Of a stretch of DNA of 64,000 bases, positions 36,601 through 43,512 are shown one piece after another. Origin of the DNA: Candidatus Saccharibacteria bacterium UBA4387 (lineage in GTDB: Bacteria > Patescibacteriota > Saccharimonadia > Saccharimonadales > Saccharimonadaceae); NCBI GenBank assembly GCA_002391075.1, contig DGRN01000010.1, positions 26,050 to 90,049 of the forward strand, read 5' to 3'. The notes beneath the pieces are model-generated. The model worked only from the letters and a program-made list of their open reading frames with translations. It was not told the DNA's origin and did not search any database. Each line of letters opens with the position of its first letter. The first letter of the stretch is position 1. Position numbers and translations under genes: made by a program.

Positions 36601-37677
36601 CAACGCTTCAAACGCGCCTTGCTCTACCTCTTCTTCGGATTCCTCAGATTCAGATTCAGCCGTCTGATGCCTATCAAAGTTTACCACCCCATTCTCATCG
36701 ACCGCCAAGTTACCTTCAGCAAGGGGTACTACCGCTTGCTCTTCAGCTTCGGCCGCAGCAAATTCATAACCAAGCATCGGCACATCAATCGACGGCATCG
36801 TCGGCACATCGATTGATGGCATCGTCGGTACGTCAATTGACGGCATCTCAGGAAGCACTTGTATACCATCGTTAGCATCAATATTTTTTTCAGGCTCAAC
36901 CGAAACATCTTCCTCGGCTAGCGGTTCAAGCGCAATATCGTCCATCTGAACCTTCGGCACCTCAATCGACGGCATCTCATCAGGGCGCATATACCGCCTA
37001 ATGAACTTCTTTCGCAGTCCAGCCAAAGCCTCTCTATCTACCTCAGGCGCCGCATCAGGAAAATTCGGGTCGCCATCCATCACGAACACCGCCCGCTTCA
37101 CCATTTTGTCGCGACCATAATCCGGCCGCTTCATTTGCGACAACATCTGCCCCGCCAATTTCCCCTCATCAGTGTCGTCATTTTTCGCCTCATCTTCTAG
37201 CAGCGAAACAAATTCATCGGTTGCAAAAATCTTCGAATTATCAAATTCGAATCCATATTTGCCTTGACGGCTCAAATCTTCCCGCGAATACGGTTTGTTC
37301 CTATCTTTCTCACGCAAAATCCGCCGAATCTCGCGCAACTTATCGTATTTATTCTCGACAGTTTCCGCTTTTTTCGGCTCTAATAACCCTACGCGTCTAA
37401 AATAATCGTGAATCGATTCCCCGTCATTCACCGGATTTTTCGAAATCGTTTCACTAACTCGACTCATATCCATCGCCAAAACTTTTGCCACATCGCTATC
37501 TGCGCCTGGATACAAATCAGGAATCTTCGCACTACCACCTTCCGGATTTAGCTTGGAGGCAGCCTTAGCCGCCTCCTCGCCAACTTTCTTAGCACGTTCG
37601 CTATCTACTCCTTCCGGTACGGCAATCGATTCCATTCCAACCGATACGGATTCCATTTTCGGACCATTCGGCTTCAT
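33601..37677 (-). CDS. Very large unrecognised membrane protein (1358 aa)
   Basis: The N-terminal third is charged and contains one copy (about residues 138-230) of a domain also found twice in the next gene: DNSKIFATDEF, GQMLSQM, GRDKMVKRAVFVM, then an EVD...L helix. It is followed by tandem MPSIDVPT repeats (24-bp DNA period). The middle (about 646-697) has two adjacent hydrophobic segments (AGALTAATGVAGALLFGG; FPASVLASGMIAG), a likely membrane hairpin, and a weaker one near 870-890. A mixed region follows, then a Glu/Thr/Val/Pro-rich linker and a helical C-terminus. No enzyme motif is recognised. The start ATG lies 8 nt after GGGAGG; a GTG 9 nt upstream overlaps that site. Last gene of a three-gene cluster. 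Confidence 0.75.
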   Translation of the reverse strand: MKPNGPKMESVSVGMESIAVPEGVDSERAKKVGEEAAKAASKLNPEGGSAKIPDLYPGADSDVAKVLAMDMSRVSETISKNPVNDGESIHDYFRRVGLLEPKKAETVENKYDKLREIRRILREKDRNKPYSREDLSRQGKYGFEFDNSKIFATDEFVSLLEDEAKNDDTDEGKLAGQMLSQMKRPDYGRDKMVKRAVFVMDGDPNFPDAAPEVDREALAGLRKKFIRRYMRPDEMPSIEVPKVQMDDIALEPLAEEDVSVEPEKNIDANDGIQVLPEMPSIDVPTMPSIDVPTMPSIDVPMLGYEFAAAEAEEQAVVPLAEGNLAVDENGVVNFDRHQTAESESEESEEEVEQGAFEALSPIVLVDMDRESDAHTRAKEISEEMLRERIEGDENKNGLFSRIGRGLRKRFIGNLLREAFKVSYEKQAFEAIKKANEIYDDPNLSDDERRNALADIKITKWRNLLERDWTAASATETMKYDFVARHTEQAYDSLIHSKVGEKFASYSVHRGDDGELHVYERLPGQDEQETTDLEKVNYAVGMRDIVQRYAKGEIADRAAFLGEVNHLREICPNANANAEVMTNNFFAMAEAAKMQYDAMSDCDKHADGIERLMKGFAIVNAETRSNIRTEIHKSKCDEVIEKLKRSKVGRFVPAGALTAATGVAGALLFGGESSSNGVVQRALKVVFPASVLASGMIAGVKENHRAQEDITKMRRDLARGMNVRETETGRRYAKNRELYKATYDMIDASDATDSMNGLLNKMRDGTITDAEKDGLKGLFSAMYFARELSDDRNVDLIAYSNDHPENIPEERLRYDIALARAEVIMSDNGVDVQSLRSTIGEGANTLHALEESIDEKDKLACKLRRKMARRAGVKAAATTFALGTVASEIRAAFDPNMTGVIDRLRGVKDTDGASHTILEGTFARIERARAEGWNGVGAFIRPLESGGADISHVANYRTGVTRNEAQQILQQHPDYKMVQVGQRPDGTFTDVTLGDYVSQRSEQIHIGDENWLNNGTAEYDLSEKDVFFTETDKWFARLRNNPFNSNMTIDPKLEAANGRLVWVVRTNDIDGNNGTGFLLPAAYDQASGNFVMSSSADPTLRGVAESFAFDRFHLGVDLGLDSNGVRNIASIATTSGHGFDGSEIISHTQNMEDIFNVTRTVTEHVDPTIASTFNYPLFGLNGRNELAASRSTANRYSAGVPIIEEPSNAPEIEVEGEAEEGTAEEPVVLGEEEAVLPEEEVVAETEVPVVETPAETEAETATEVPVVEAPAEAEAETAAAFEAIKSDSLTTNIDIDDSLLNTVMTRGGAAPDASVLGITRAIINNWNAQTDDARRRILRGEDTPGVFNALIAAGLIELD

Positions 37678-37701
37678 GTCTATCACCTCCCAATCTAGTT
37701 A

Positions 37702-39870
37702 TTAAACAGCTCTCTCAATGCTATCCGCAGCGCCGCTCAAAGCCTCACGATCGCCGCTGGTCAAAACGTCATTCGCATTCGACTCAACATACTTTGCAAC
37801 AAACTCACTACGCAATTTTGATAGAGCGTCTTTATCAACCTCGCGCATAGCCCCATTACTATTCATTACGAATTCCGCGCGGTCAACCATTCTCTTGCGA
37901 CCATACGCGCCAAAATCGTCGCCACTTCCGGCGTTATCAATCTTCATAATCTGCAACATTTGCGCAGCAAGCTTACCATCGCTCGAGGCCGTATCAGCCG
38001 CACGTTCCTGTAGAATCTTCAAGAATTCATCGGTGCTAAAGATCTTTGAGTTGTCATAAGTAAACGAACCATCCGCACGGCGAACAACCAAATCATCTAA
38101 CTTGTACTTCTTTGTAGTCTCAGTTTCCGCCGATCCAGCAGCCGGTTTTTCAGCTTTCGGAGCTTCTACTACTGAAGTCTTAATTTCTGGCACTTTCGCC
38201 ACTGGCACCACCGGCACCTCTGGTACCTTTGCCACCGGAGTATCTGCGACTAACACTTCCGGCTTAGTCGCATCTACTGTCGGAACTTCTGTCGCAGGCG
38301 CCACAGTAGCGCTGCTTACAGATGGCTTTTCTTCCGCGGCCGCAATTTTTGCCACGAGCTCGTCTGTTTGCGCCTGTTCATCAAGCGCGTCGGCGTCTTC
38401 TTCGGCTTTTCTACCGTTGCGAATTCTTTCAATTAAGCCCTTCACGAAGCCAGCACCACGGCGAAGCAAACGTCCCGGCAAAGATTCTGCAATCTTACCC
38501 GCCAAGCTCTTCAAACGCTCGCGCAAAGAAGTCTCAGGTTCAACCTTAGTCGCAGTGCCTTCAGCATTATCTTCGCTACTCTCGGTCGCCGAGCCAGCCT
38601 TAGTCTTCTCTAAGTAATCACGCAATTCCGTATCACTCATCTTATTCAAGCGGAACATGCTGATATCTGCACCAAGCTCTTCCAACTCTTTATATGCGCC
38701 CTCGCGACTAAATTCAGCTTCCTTAGATTCCGAAGTATTATTATCTACTTCGACACTTCCGGCGCCACCTTCAGTCTTACTGGCCGACCTATCTGCCGCC
38801 TCTGACACGAAACTTACCAAAGGCTCTCTATACATACCGGTATCGTCTTTCAAGGCATCGCGAATCGTATCGAAATGCTCGTCAAACTCGGCCCTATCAG
38901 CATTAGCCGTCTTCGCGATAGGTGTAGGCAAAGGCTCCGAGTATCTACCAGTATCGTCTTTCAAGGCATCGCGAATCGTATCAAAGTTCTCATCGAACTT
39001 ACCTTCCTCAGTCGCGCCGCCTTCAATATCTTTCTCGATTACTTCCCTGATTTCCTCAGAAGCGCTCGTTATCGACGCTACATACGCCGAATACGCATCC
39101 TGAATCTTCCTAGACTTAACCTCGTCCCGCTTAAGAATCCCAAGACCGCGCTCACCACTTCTGCGCGCCAACAACTCTTCTACGCTCCTGCGCCCAGCAT
39201 TGAAACCATACTTCTTATGTAGAGCTTTCTTGTTCATGCTCAACAATTGCTGCACGAAATCGGCATTATCAAACCAATCTTTCGGCAATTCAGCAGATTC
39301 TGCGTCTTCAGCACCAGTCTCAACATCACCTTCCGACGACGGAACATCAATCGAAGGCATCTCTGCAACCGGCTTCTTAACTGGAGCCTCTTGCTGAACA
39401 TCTTCAAAAGCCTCACCCGCTTTCACGCGACGGATCAATTCACTTTTTAGTTTATCAAGCGGAGCTCTATCAACTTCGGCTTCCGCAGTTGGGAAATTCG
39501 GATCACCTTCCATTACAAACTTCGCACGAGCTACCATTCTGTCGTGGCCGTAATCCGGACGATCCATTTGCGAAACCATCTGAGCAGCCAACTTTCCATC
39601 ACTCGATGCCGTATCGGCCGCGCGCTCGCGAAGCAAATCCTCAAACGCTTTCGTACTAAACAATTTCGCATTATCATAGCGCACATTGCCATTAGCGTCA
39701 GTACTCGTAAACTCAGAAATATCCAAACGGCGTTTACCTTGCGGTACTTCCGGCAATGCTTTTACTGTTTCTTGCTTGGCGCCACCAAACGGAATATTCT
39801 GCAACTCAGCTACGCCTGGGTCGAGATTTGCGCCACCTTGCTCTGCATTGTTTTTAAGTCCTTCAGACAT
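37702..39870 (-). CDS. Unrecognised protein with two copies of a shared domain (722 aa)
   Basis: Copies of the roughly 90-residue domain lie at about 57-150 (YDNAKLFSTKAFEDLL ... GHDRMVARAKFVM) and about 602-700 (YDNSKIFSTDEFLKIL ... GRKRMVDRAEFVM). One MPSIDVP motif follows the first copy. In the centre, FDENFDTIRDALKDDTG recurs 36 residues later almost unchanged (about 291 and 327), and the DNA there is near identical. Pro/Val/Ala-rich linkers resemble those of the 1358-aa protein. No membrane helix or signal peptide is obvious. It has an AGGAGG SD, starts 8 nt after the upstream gene and ends 24 nt before the 1358-aa gene. Confidence 0.75.
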   Translation of the reverse strand: MSEGLKNNAEQGGANLDPGVAELQNIPFGGAKQETVKALPEVPQGKRRLDISEFTSTDANGNVRYDNAKLFSTKAFEDLLRERAADTASSDGKLAAQMVSQMDRPDYGHDRMVARAKFVMEGDPNFPTAEAEVDRAPLDKLKSELIRRVKAGEAFEDVQQEAPVKKPVAEMPSIDVPSSEGDVETGAEDAESAELPKDWFDNADFVQQLLSMNKKALHKKYGFNAGRRSVEELLARRSGERGLGILKRDEVKSRKIQDAYSAYVASITSASEEIREVIEKDIEGGATEEGKFDENFDTIRDALKDDTGRYSEPLPTPIAKTANADRAEFDEHFDTIRDALKDDTGMYREPLVSFVSEAADRSASKTEGGAGSVEVDNNTSESKEAEFSREGAYKELEELGADISMFRLNKMSDTELRDYLEKTKAGSATESSEDNAEGTATKVEPETSLRERLKSLAGKIAESLPGRLLRRGAGFVKGLIERIRNGRKAEEDADALDEQAQTDELVAKIAAAEEKPSVSSATVAPATEVPTVDATKPEVLVADTPVAKVPEVPVVPVAKVPEIKTSVVEAPKAEKPAAGSAETETTKKYKLDDLVVRRADGSFTYDNSKIFSTDEFLKILQERAADTASSDGKLAAQMLQIMKIDNAGSGDDFGAYGRKRMVDRAEFVMNSNGAMREVDKDALSKLRSEFVAKYVESNANDVLTSGDREALSGAADSIERAV

Positions 39871-39878
39871 GAAACCTC

Positions 39879-40217
39879 CTAAGCCGCAACCGCCGCAGCG
39901 TTAGCCGCATTAACTTTATCTTGACCAATATATAGCGCACGGAACTGCAACATTGTCTTCAGCGCAACGTCCTGCAAATCCACGCCGCTCTGTGCCATGA
40001 ATTCCGTAACCTGCTCATCACCAAAATTCGGATCATCTAACTTCTGCGACAGCTCAACCGCCTTCTCTTCAGGAAGAGCGTAAATCGCCGCAGTATCAAT
40101 TTGGTCGAGCAAACGCTGCGTCAAATCAGCTTTCAACTGCGCCCGCACATCTGCGTCTAGCGACGTATAACCCTTCTCATTAATTATTTGGTCGATAAAT
40201 TGCTCGACATTTTCCAT
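39879..40217 (-). CDS. Small DUF5663-like protein (112 aa)
   Basis: MENVEQFIDQIINEKGYTSL begins a helical acidic protein with DVRAQLKADLTQRLLDQID and an LPEEKAVELSQKLD helix. This style recalls DUF5663 proteins reported from Saccharibacteria; the match is from memory and tentative. A short Ala/Asn tail ends it. An upstream in-frame extension lacks an SD, while AAAGG lies before this ATG. It is first in the cluster with the 722- and 1358-aa proteins and divergent from tsaD. Confidence 0.7.
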   Translation of the reverse strand: MENVEQFIDQIINEKGYTSLDADVRAQLKADLTQRLLDQIDTAAIYALPEEKAVELSQKLDDPNFGDEQVTEFMAQSGVDLQDVALKTMLQFRALYIGQDKVNAANAAAVAA

Positions 40218-40316
40218 GTATTTTGACCTTTCTACATTAAACCTTATGCTAATAATAACATAAACATTTCTACAAACGCAAACACCCCTCCACACCCACA
40301 AATCGCAAAAATATAG

Positions 40317-40322
40317 TATAAT
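40317..40322 (+). promoter_or_regulatory. -10 box of tsaD (leaderless)
   Basis: TATAAT, 9 nt before the ATG; no SD is present. Confidence 0.6.
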
Positions 40323-40331
40323 ATATAAATA

Positions 40332-41369
40332 ATGCGCATTCTTGGGATAGAATCATCGTGCGACGAAACCGCCGCTGCTATTGTTGAAGATGGCCAAAAA
40401 ATCCTCTCCAACGTCGTCGTTTCTCAAATCGACATCCACTCGGCTTATGGCGGAGTTATTCCTGAGGTCGCCGCTCGCTCACACATCGAGGCTATCAATC
40501 CAGTCATCAATCAAGCCCTATCCGACGCCAAGCTCAGCATCGACCAAATCGACGCCATCGCCGTCACTCATACTCCAGGCCTCGTCGGCAGCCTTCTCGT
40601 CGGCACTTTAGCTGCCCGCACCATTGCCATCATAAACAACATCCCATTCTACCCTACCCACCACCTCAAATCTCACATCTACGCCAACTGGCTCAGCGGC
40701 CACCAGCCCGAATTCCCACTTCTCGCCGCTGTCATTTCCGGCGGTCACACCCAAATCATCTATATGAAGCGCCACGACCACTTCGAAATCATCGGCACCA
40801 CGCGCGACGACGCCATCGGCGAATGTTTCGACAAGGCCGCCAAAATTCTCGGCCTGCCCTACCCTGGTGGCCCAGCCATCGCGACTGCCGCTCAAAACGG
40901 CGACCCTAAAAAATACCATCTCCCAATCCCTCAAGTTTCCGACCTAGATTTTTCATTCAGCGGCCTCAAAACCGCCGTCCTTCGCGCAGTTCAAAAAGAC
41001 CTCAACCTCCCCATCACTACCCCATCCCACGAACTCGCCGCAAAACTTTCCCCGCAGCAAGTCGCCGACTTCGCTGCCAGCTTCCAAGACACCGCCGTCA
41101 ACATCCTTATCCAAAAACTCCGCAAAGCTACCGAAACCTACCCCGCCAAAAGCATTGTCCTGGCCGGCGGCGTCTCTGCCAACCAGCTACTCCGCAGCAA
41201 GCTCACCAAATCCTTTTCTAAAACACACCAGGTCTACTTCCCCGAACCTCAATACAGCACCGACAACGGCGCCATGGTCGCCTCCGCCGCCTACTTTTCC
41301 ATCCAAGCCGGCGAGCACGCCAGCAATCCCTACTCGCTCGACATTTCACCACGTTCAATTATTCATTAG
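40332..41369 (+). CDS. tsaD: tRNA N6-adenosine threonylcarbamoyltransferase
   Basis: Transfers the threonylcarbamoyl group to A37 of ANN-reading tRNAs, with TsaB and TsaE. ILGIESSCDETAAAIVEDG opens the ASKHA fold, AVTHTPGLVGSLLVG follows, HHLKSHIYAN carries the metal-binding HxxxH pair (usual form NHLEGH), then VISGGHTQ and LAGGVSANQLLR. The length of 345 aa is standard. Its stop codon is part of its terminator stem. TsaB and TsaE are not in this window. Confidence 0.97.
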   Translation: MRILGIESSCDETAAAIVEDGQKILSNVVVSQIDIHSAYGGVIPEVAARSHIEAINPVINQALSDAKLSIDQIDAIAVTHTPGLVGSLLVGTLAARTIAIINNIPFYPTHHLKSHIYANWLSGHQPEFPLLAAVISGGHTQIIYMKRHDHFEIIGTTRDDAIGECFDKAAKILGLPYPGGPAIATAAQNGDPKKYHLPIPQVSDLDFSFSGLKTAVLRAVQKDLNLPITTPSHELAAKLSPQQVADFAASFQDTAVNILIQKLRKATETYPAKSIVLAGGVSANQLLRSKLTKSFSKTHQVYFPEPQYSTDNGAMVASAAYFSIQAGEHASNPYSLDISPRSIIH

Positions 41370-41391
41370 CCCACAACCGGGCTATTTTTTA
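41365..41391 (+). terminator. tsaD terminator overlapping the stop codon
   Basis: TAGCCC, whose first three bases are the tsaD stop, pairs with GGGCTA, followed by TTTTTTA. Confidence 0.85.
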
Positions 41392-41474
41392 TTCACCCAC
41401 GAGCAAAAATCGTGTTCATTTCCAGCCGCCGCACTCCCCTACCCGCCAAAATCATATATAATATATATAAATAT

Positions 41475-42632
41475 ATGGAAGGCGAAAAACTTAGCAACCT
41501 CGCAGTACGCCAGCAATTGGCAAAAATCTCCGGCACGCAGCCAGACGATTGGTTTTTGTGTCTCCGCCAACGCTTTGGCCTCACGGAAGTTTACCGCGCC
41601 ATCAAAGACCAACTCGGCGCCGGCGAAATCATCACCACGCCCTACACCTGCATCACCGCCATTAATCCCATCATTGTTAGCGGCCACAAAGCAGTATATG
41701 CCGACATCGACCCCACCACGCTTTCCACTTCGCAAATCCCCGAAAAACTTTTCAAAGCCAAAACTCGCGCCATCGTCATCCAGCACACACTCGGCATCAT
41801 CCCGAACCACGACCAACTCATCAGCCAAGCCAAATCCCACAACGCGCTAGTCATCGAAGATTCCGCCCACGCCCTACTCCGCTTCGTCCGTGACAACAAA
41901 AACGAAATCGCCGCAGACATTTCCGCCCATTCTTTCGGCGTCGAAAAAATTCTCCCAGGCACCAAATTTGGAGGCGCAATCTATGTCAACCCAAAATTAA
42001 AAATCTCCCACCCTTCCCTGTACGAAACCATTGTCAAGTACTTGACAACACTTCCAGAACCAACAAAATCTTTAGCATTCCGCATCAAACACTACCGCTT
42101 TAATAACGCCATCCTTCAGCGCACCCCAGCCAATATCCGCCCTACCCTCCGCCACATCGCCGCCAGCCTCAAAATCCTCGAGCCGGCCGTCCAGCATTTT
42201 GAGCAGTCCGCTAAACAATCCGACCCATACACAACCAACGAATTTGTCAACCAAGCCATCCTCGCCAGCCTCAAAACCCTGAAGCAAAACTACGCCCGCC
42301 GTCTAGCATCCGTCAAATACTATCAAAAACATCTTGACAGCCAAATTTTCCAATCCGTCACCACTGAATCTCAGCCCCTACTCGCTTACCCCATCACCTT
42401 CAGCACACCAGCCCAAGCCAACCAAGCCTACGACGTTCTAACCTCAAACGGCTACTTTATCCGCCGCTGGTATTCGCCACTTCTCTACCCTGGCCCTAGC
42501 GACAATTCCCTCTACAATTTCAACCCATCCAAAACCCCGATCGCCGAAAAAATCGCACCAAAAACACTTAGCCTACCAACTGACCTACCTAACACAGAAC
42601 TAGCCAAAATCGTCAAATTATTACAAAATTAA
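41475..42632 (+). CDS. DegT/DnrJ/EryC1-family aminotransferase
   Basis: PLP-dependent sugar aminotransferase fold, 385 aa. TPYTCITAINPIIVSGHKAVYADID matches the cofactor-binding region, VIEDSAHALL holds the Asp that contacts the pyridine ring, and HSFGVEKILPGTKFGGAIY holds the Schiff-base Lys. It probably aminates a keto-sugar nucleotide for surface glycans or glycoproteins, but no sugar-pathway genes adjoin it. TATAAT lies 12 nt before the chosen ATG; a longer frame starts 63 nt upstream, inside the promoter region. An 18-bp perfect palindrome lies in the coding region at 42031-42048. Confidence 0.87.
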   Translation: MEGEKLSNLAVRQQLAKISGTQPDDWFLCLRQRFGLTEVYRAIKDQLGAGEIITTPYTCITAINPIIVSGHKAVYADIDPTTLSTSQIPEKLFKAKTRAIVIQHTLGIIPNHDQLISQAKSHNALVIEDSAHALLRFVRDNKNEIAADISAHSFGVEKILPGTKFGGAIYVNPKLKISHPSLYETIVKYLTTLPEPTKSLAFRIKHYRFNNAILQRTPANIRPTLRHIAASLKILEPAVQHFEQSAKQSDPYTTNEFVNQAILASLKTLKQNYARRLASVKYYQKHLDSQIFQSVTTESQPLLAYPITFSTPAQANQAYDVLTSNGYFIRRWYSPLLYPGPSDNSLYNFNPSKTPIAEKIAPKTLSLPTDLPNTELAKIVKLLQN

Positions 42633-42682
42633 TATCAAATAAAATATAAAATATCATAAGCGGTATAAATCTACCGTGAAAT

Positions 42683-42712
42683 TAGTCTGCCCACTTTAGC
42701 AGACTATTTTTA
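42683..42712 (+). terminator. Terminator downstream of the aminotransferase
   Basis: TAGTCTGC pairs with GCAGACTA, followed by TTTTT. Confidence 0.8.
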
Positions 42713-42840
42713 ATGCGCGAAGCGCAAAAATTTTTTTGGGGGTATTTTCGACTTTGCAAAATGCTAAAATTCACACGAAAAAGCTAAAGTTTACCCATCA
42801 CATGCAGGATGCTAAATTAGAATCCCAAAAATCACGCAGC

Positions 42841-42870
42841 AAAAAAATAAGGGCCGCAGCCCTATTTTTT
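42841..42870 (-). terminator. Terminator of the 88-aa transposase-like gene
   Basis: On the minus strand AGGGC-TGCG-GCCCT is flanked by A and T runs. The TAG stop codon lies within the structure, as with tsaD. Confidence 0.8.
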
Positions 42871-43128
42871 CTTCTTTTGCCTCTGCCCTGCTGGCGCCCC
42901 TTCTATCAGAGAAAATTCCGCCGAATCGTCGTCAAATTTCGACAAATCAAACAACGGCCGCTTCCCTGCATCCATCACTTTTCGCGCCTTCTTCATTAGC
43001 ACACGCAGCTCATCCTCAGTCGTCGCAGATCCAATATGCTCTACCCTCACAACTTCCGAATGTTCTTTCCAGCACACCTGAACGCCGGTCGCCCCACTCG
43101 CCGTAATAAATTTTCTAACAAAAGCCAT
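42862..43128 (-). CDS. Orphan IS1634-like transposase N-terminal domain (88 aa)
   Basis: MAFVRKFITASGATGVQVCW, then RVEHIGSATTEDELRVLMKKAR matches the start of IS1634-type transposases (V.TASGATAVQI ... IEHIGSAH...ELE.L...AR). In those proteins a DDE catalytic domain of several hundred residues follows. Here the protein ends after an acidic stretch and QKKKK, with a terminator right at the stop. No catalytic remnant, inverted repeats or target duplication were seen nearby. It could be a decayed insertion sequence or a small domesticated DNA-binding or regulatory protein. The assignment rests on recalled motif similarity. Confidence 0.6.
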   Translation of the reverse strand: MAFVRKFITASGATGVQVCWKEHSEVVRVEHIGSATTEDELRVLMKKARKVMDAGKRPLFDLSKFDDDSAEFSLIEGAPAGQRQKKKK

Positions 43129-43500
43129 TACCTACATCATAACATTTTCACTAATTTTTCTCACGTTTTGCACACTCTTGACACCATTTTCTAGCATCCA
43201 TAGCAACCACTTGCATTAGCAACCCGCACATGCTAAACTTAACTTAGATTAGCACCTTCCATACTATTTGGACGAGACGCATTAATTTTGGGAACAATTT
43301 AGAAAAATCATAAGCATTCACGTAAAATGTATTGATTTTTAAGCAAAAGCACAATTTCACGTGCAACTTTTTGCACGAAAAGATAAAAATCGGCCGAAAA
43401 GGGCGATATTTTTGTGCAAAAAGCCAGGGTAGGGCGCAAAAACCGAAAATTCCGCCGCTCTAAGCCGCATCTACCCCTATAAAAAACCCAAAAATAATGT
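43129..43500. other. Gene-free interval with hairpins upstream of valS
   Basis: No coding frame is credible. CGTGCAA-CTTT-TTGCACG (43360-43377) is a perfect hairpin, and ATCGGCC/GGGCGAT with one mismatch followed by TTTTTG (43390-43414) resembles a terminator. A TTGACA lies at 43178-43183, but its -10 partner is poor. A small RNA of about 200 nt is possible but unproven. Confidence 0.35.
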
Positions 43501-43506
43501 TATAAT
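43501..43506 (+). promoter_or_regulatory. -10 box of valS (leaderless)
   Basis: TATAAT lies 6 nt before the valS ATG; no SD. Confidence 0.6.
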
Positions 43507-43512
43507 TTACTC

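Noticed and set aside
42031..42048. 18-bp perfect palindrome TTGTCAAGTACTTGACAA as an operator
   Set aside because: It lies well inside the aminotransferase coding region, encodes ordinary residues and occurs once; chance or codon effects suffice.
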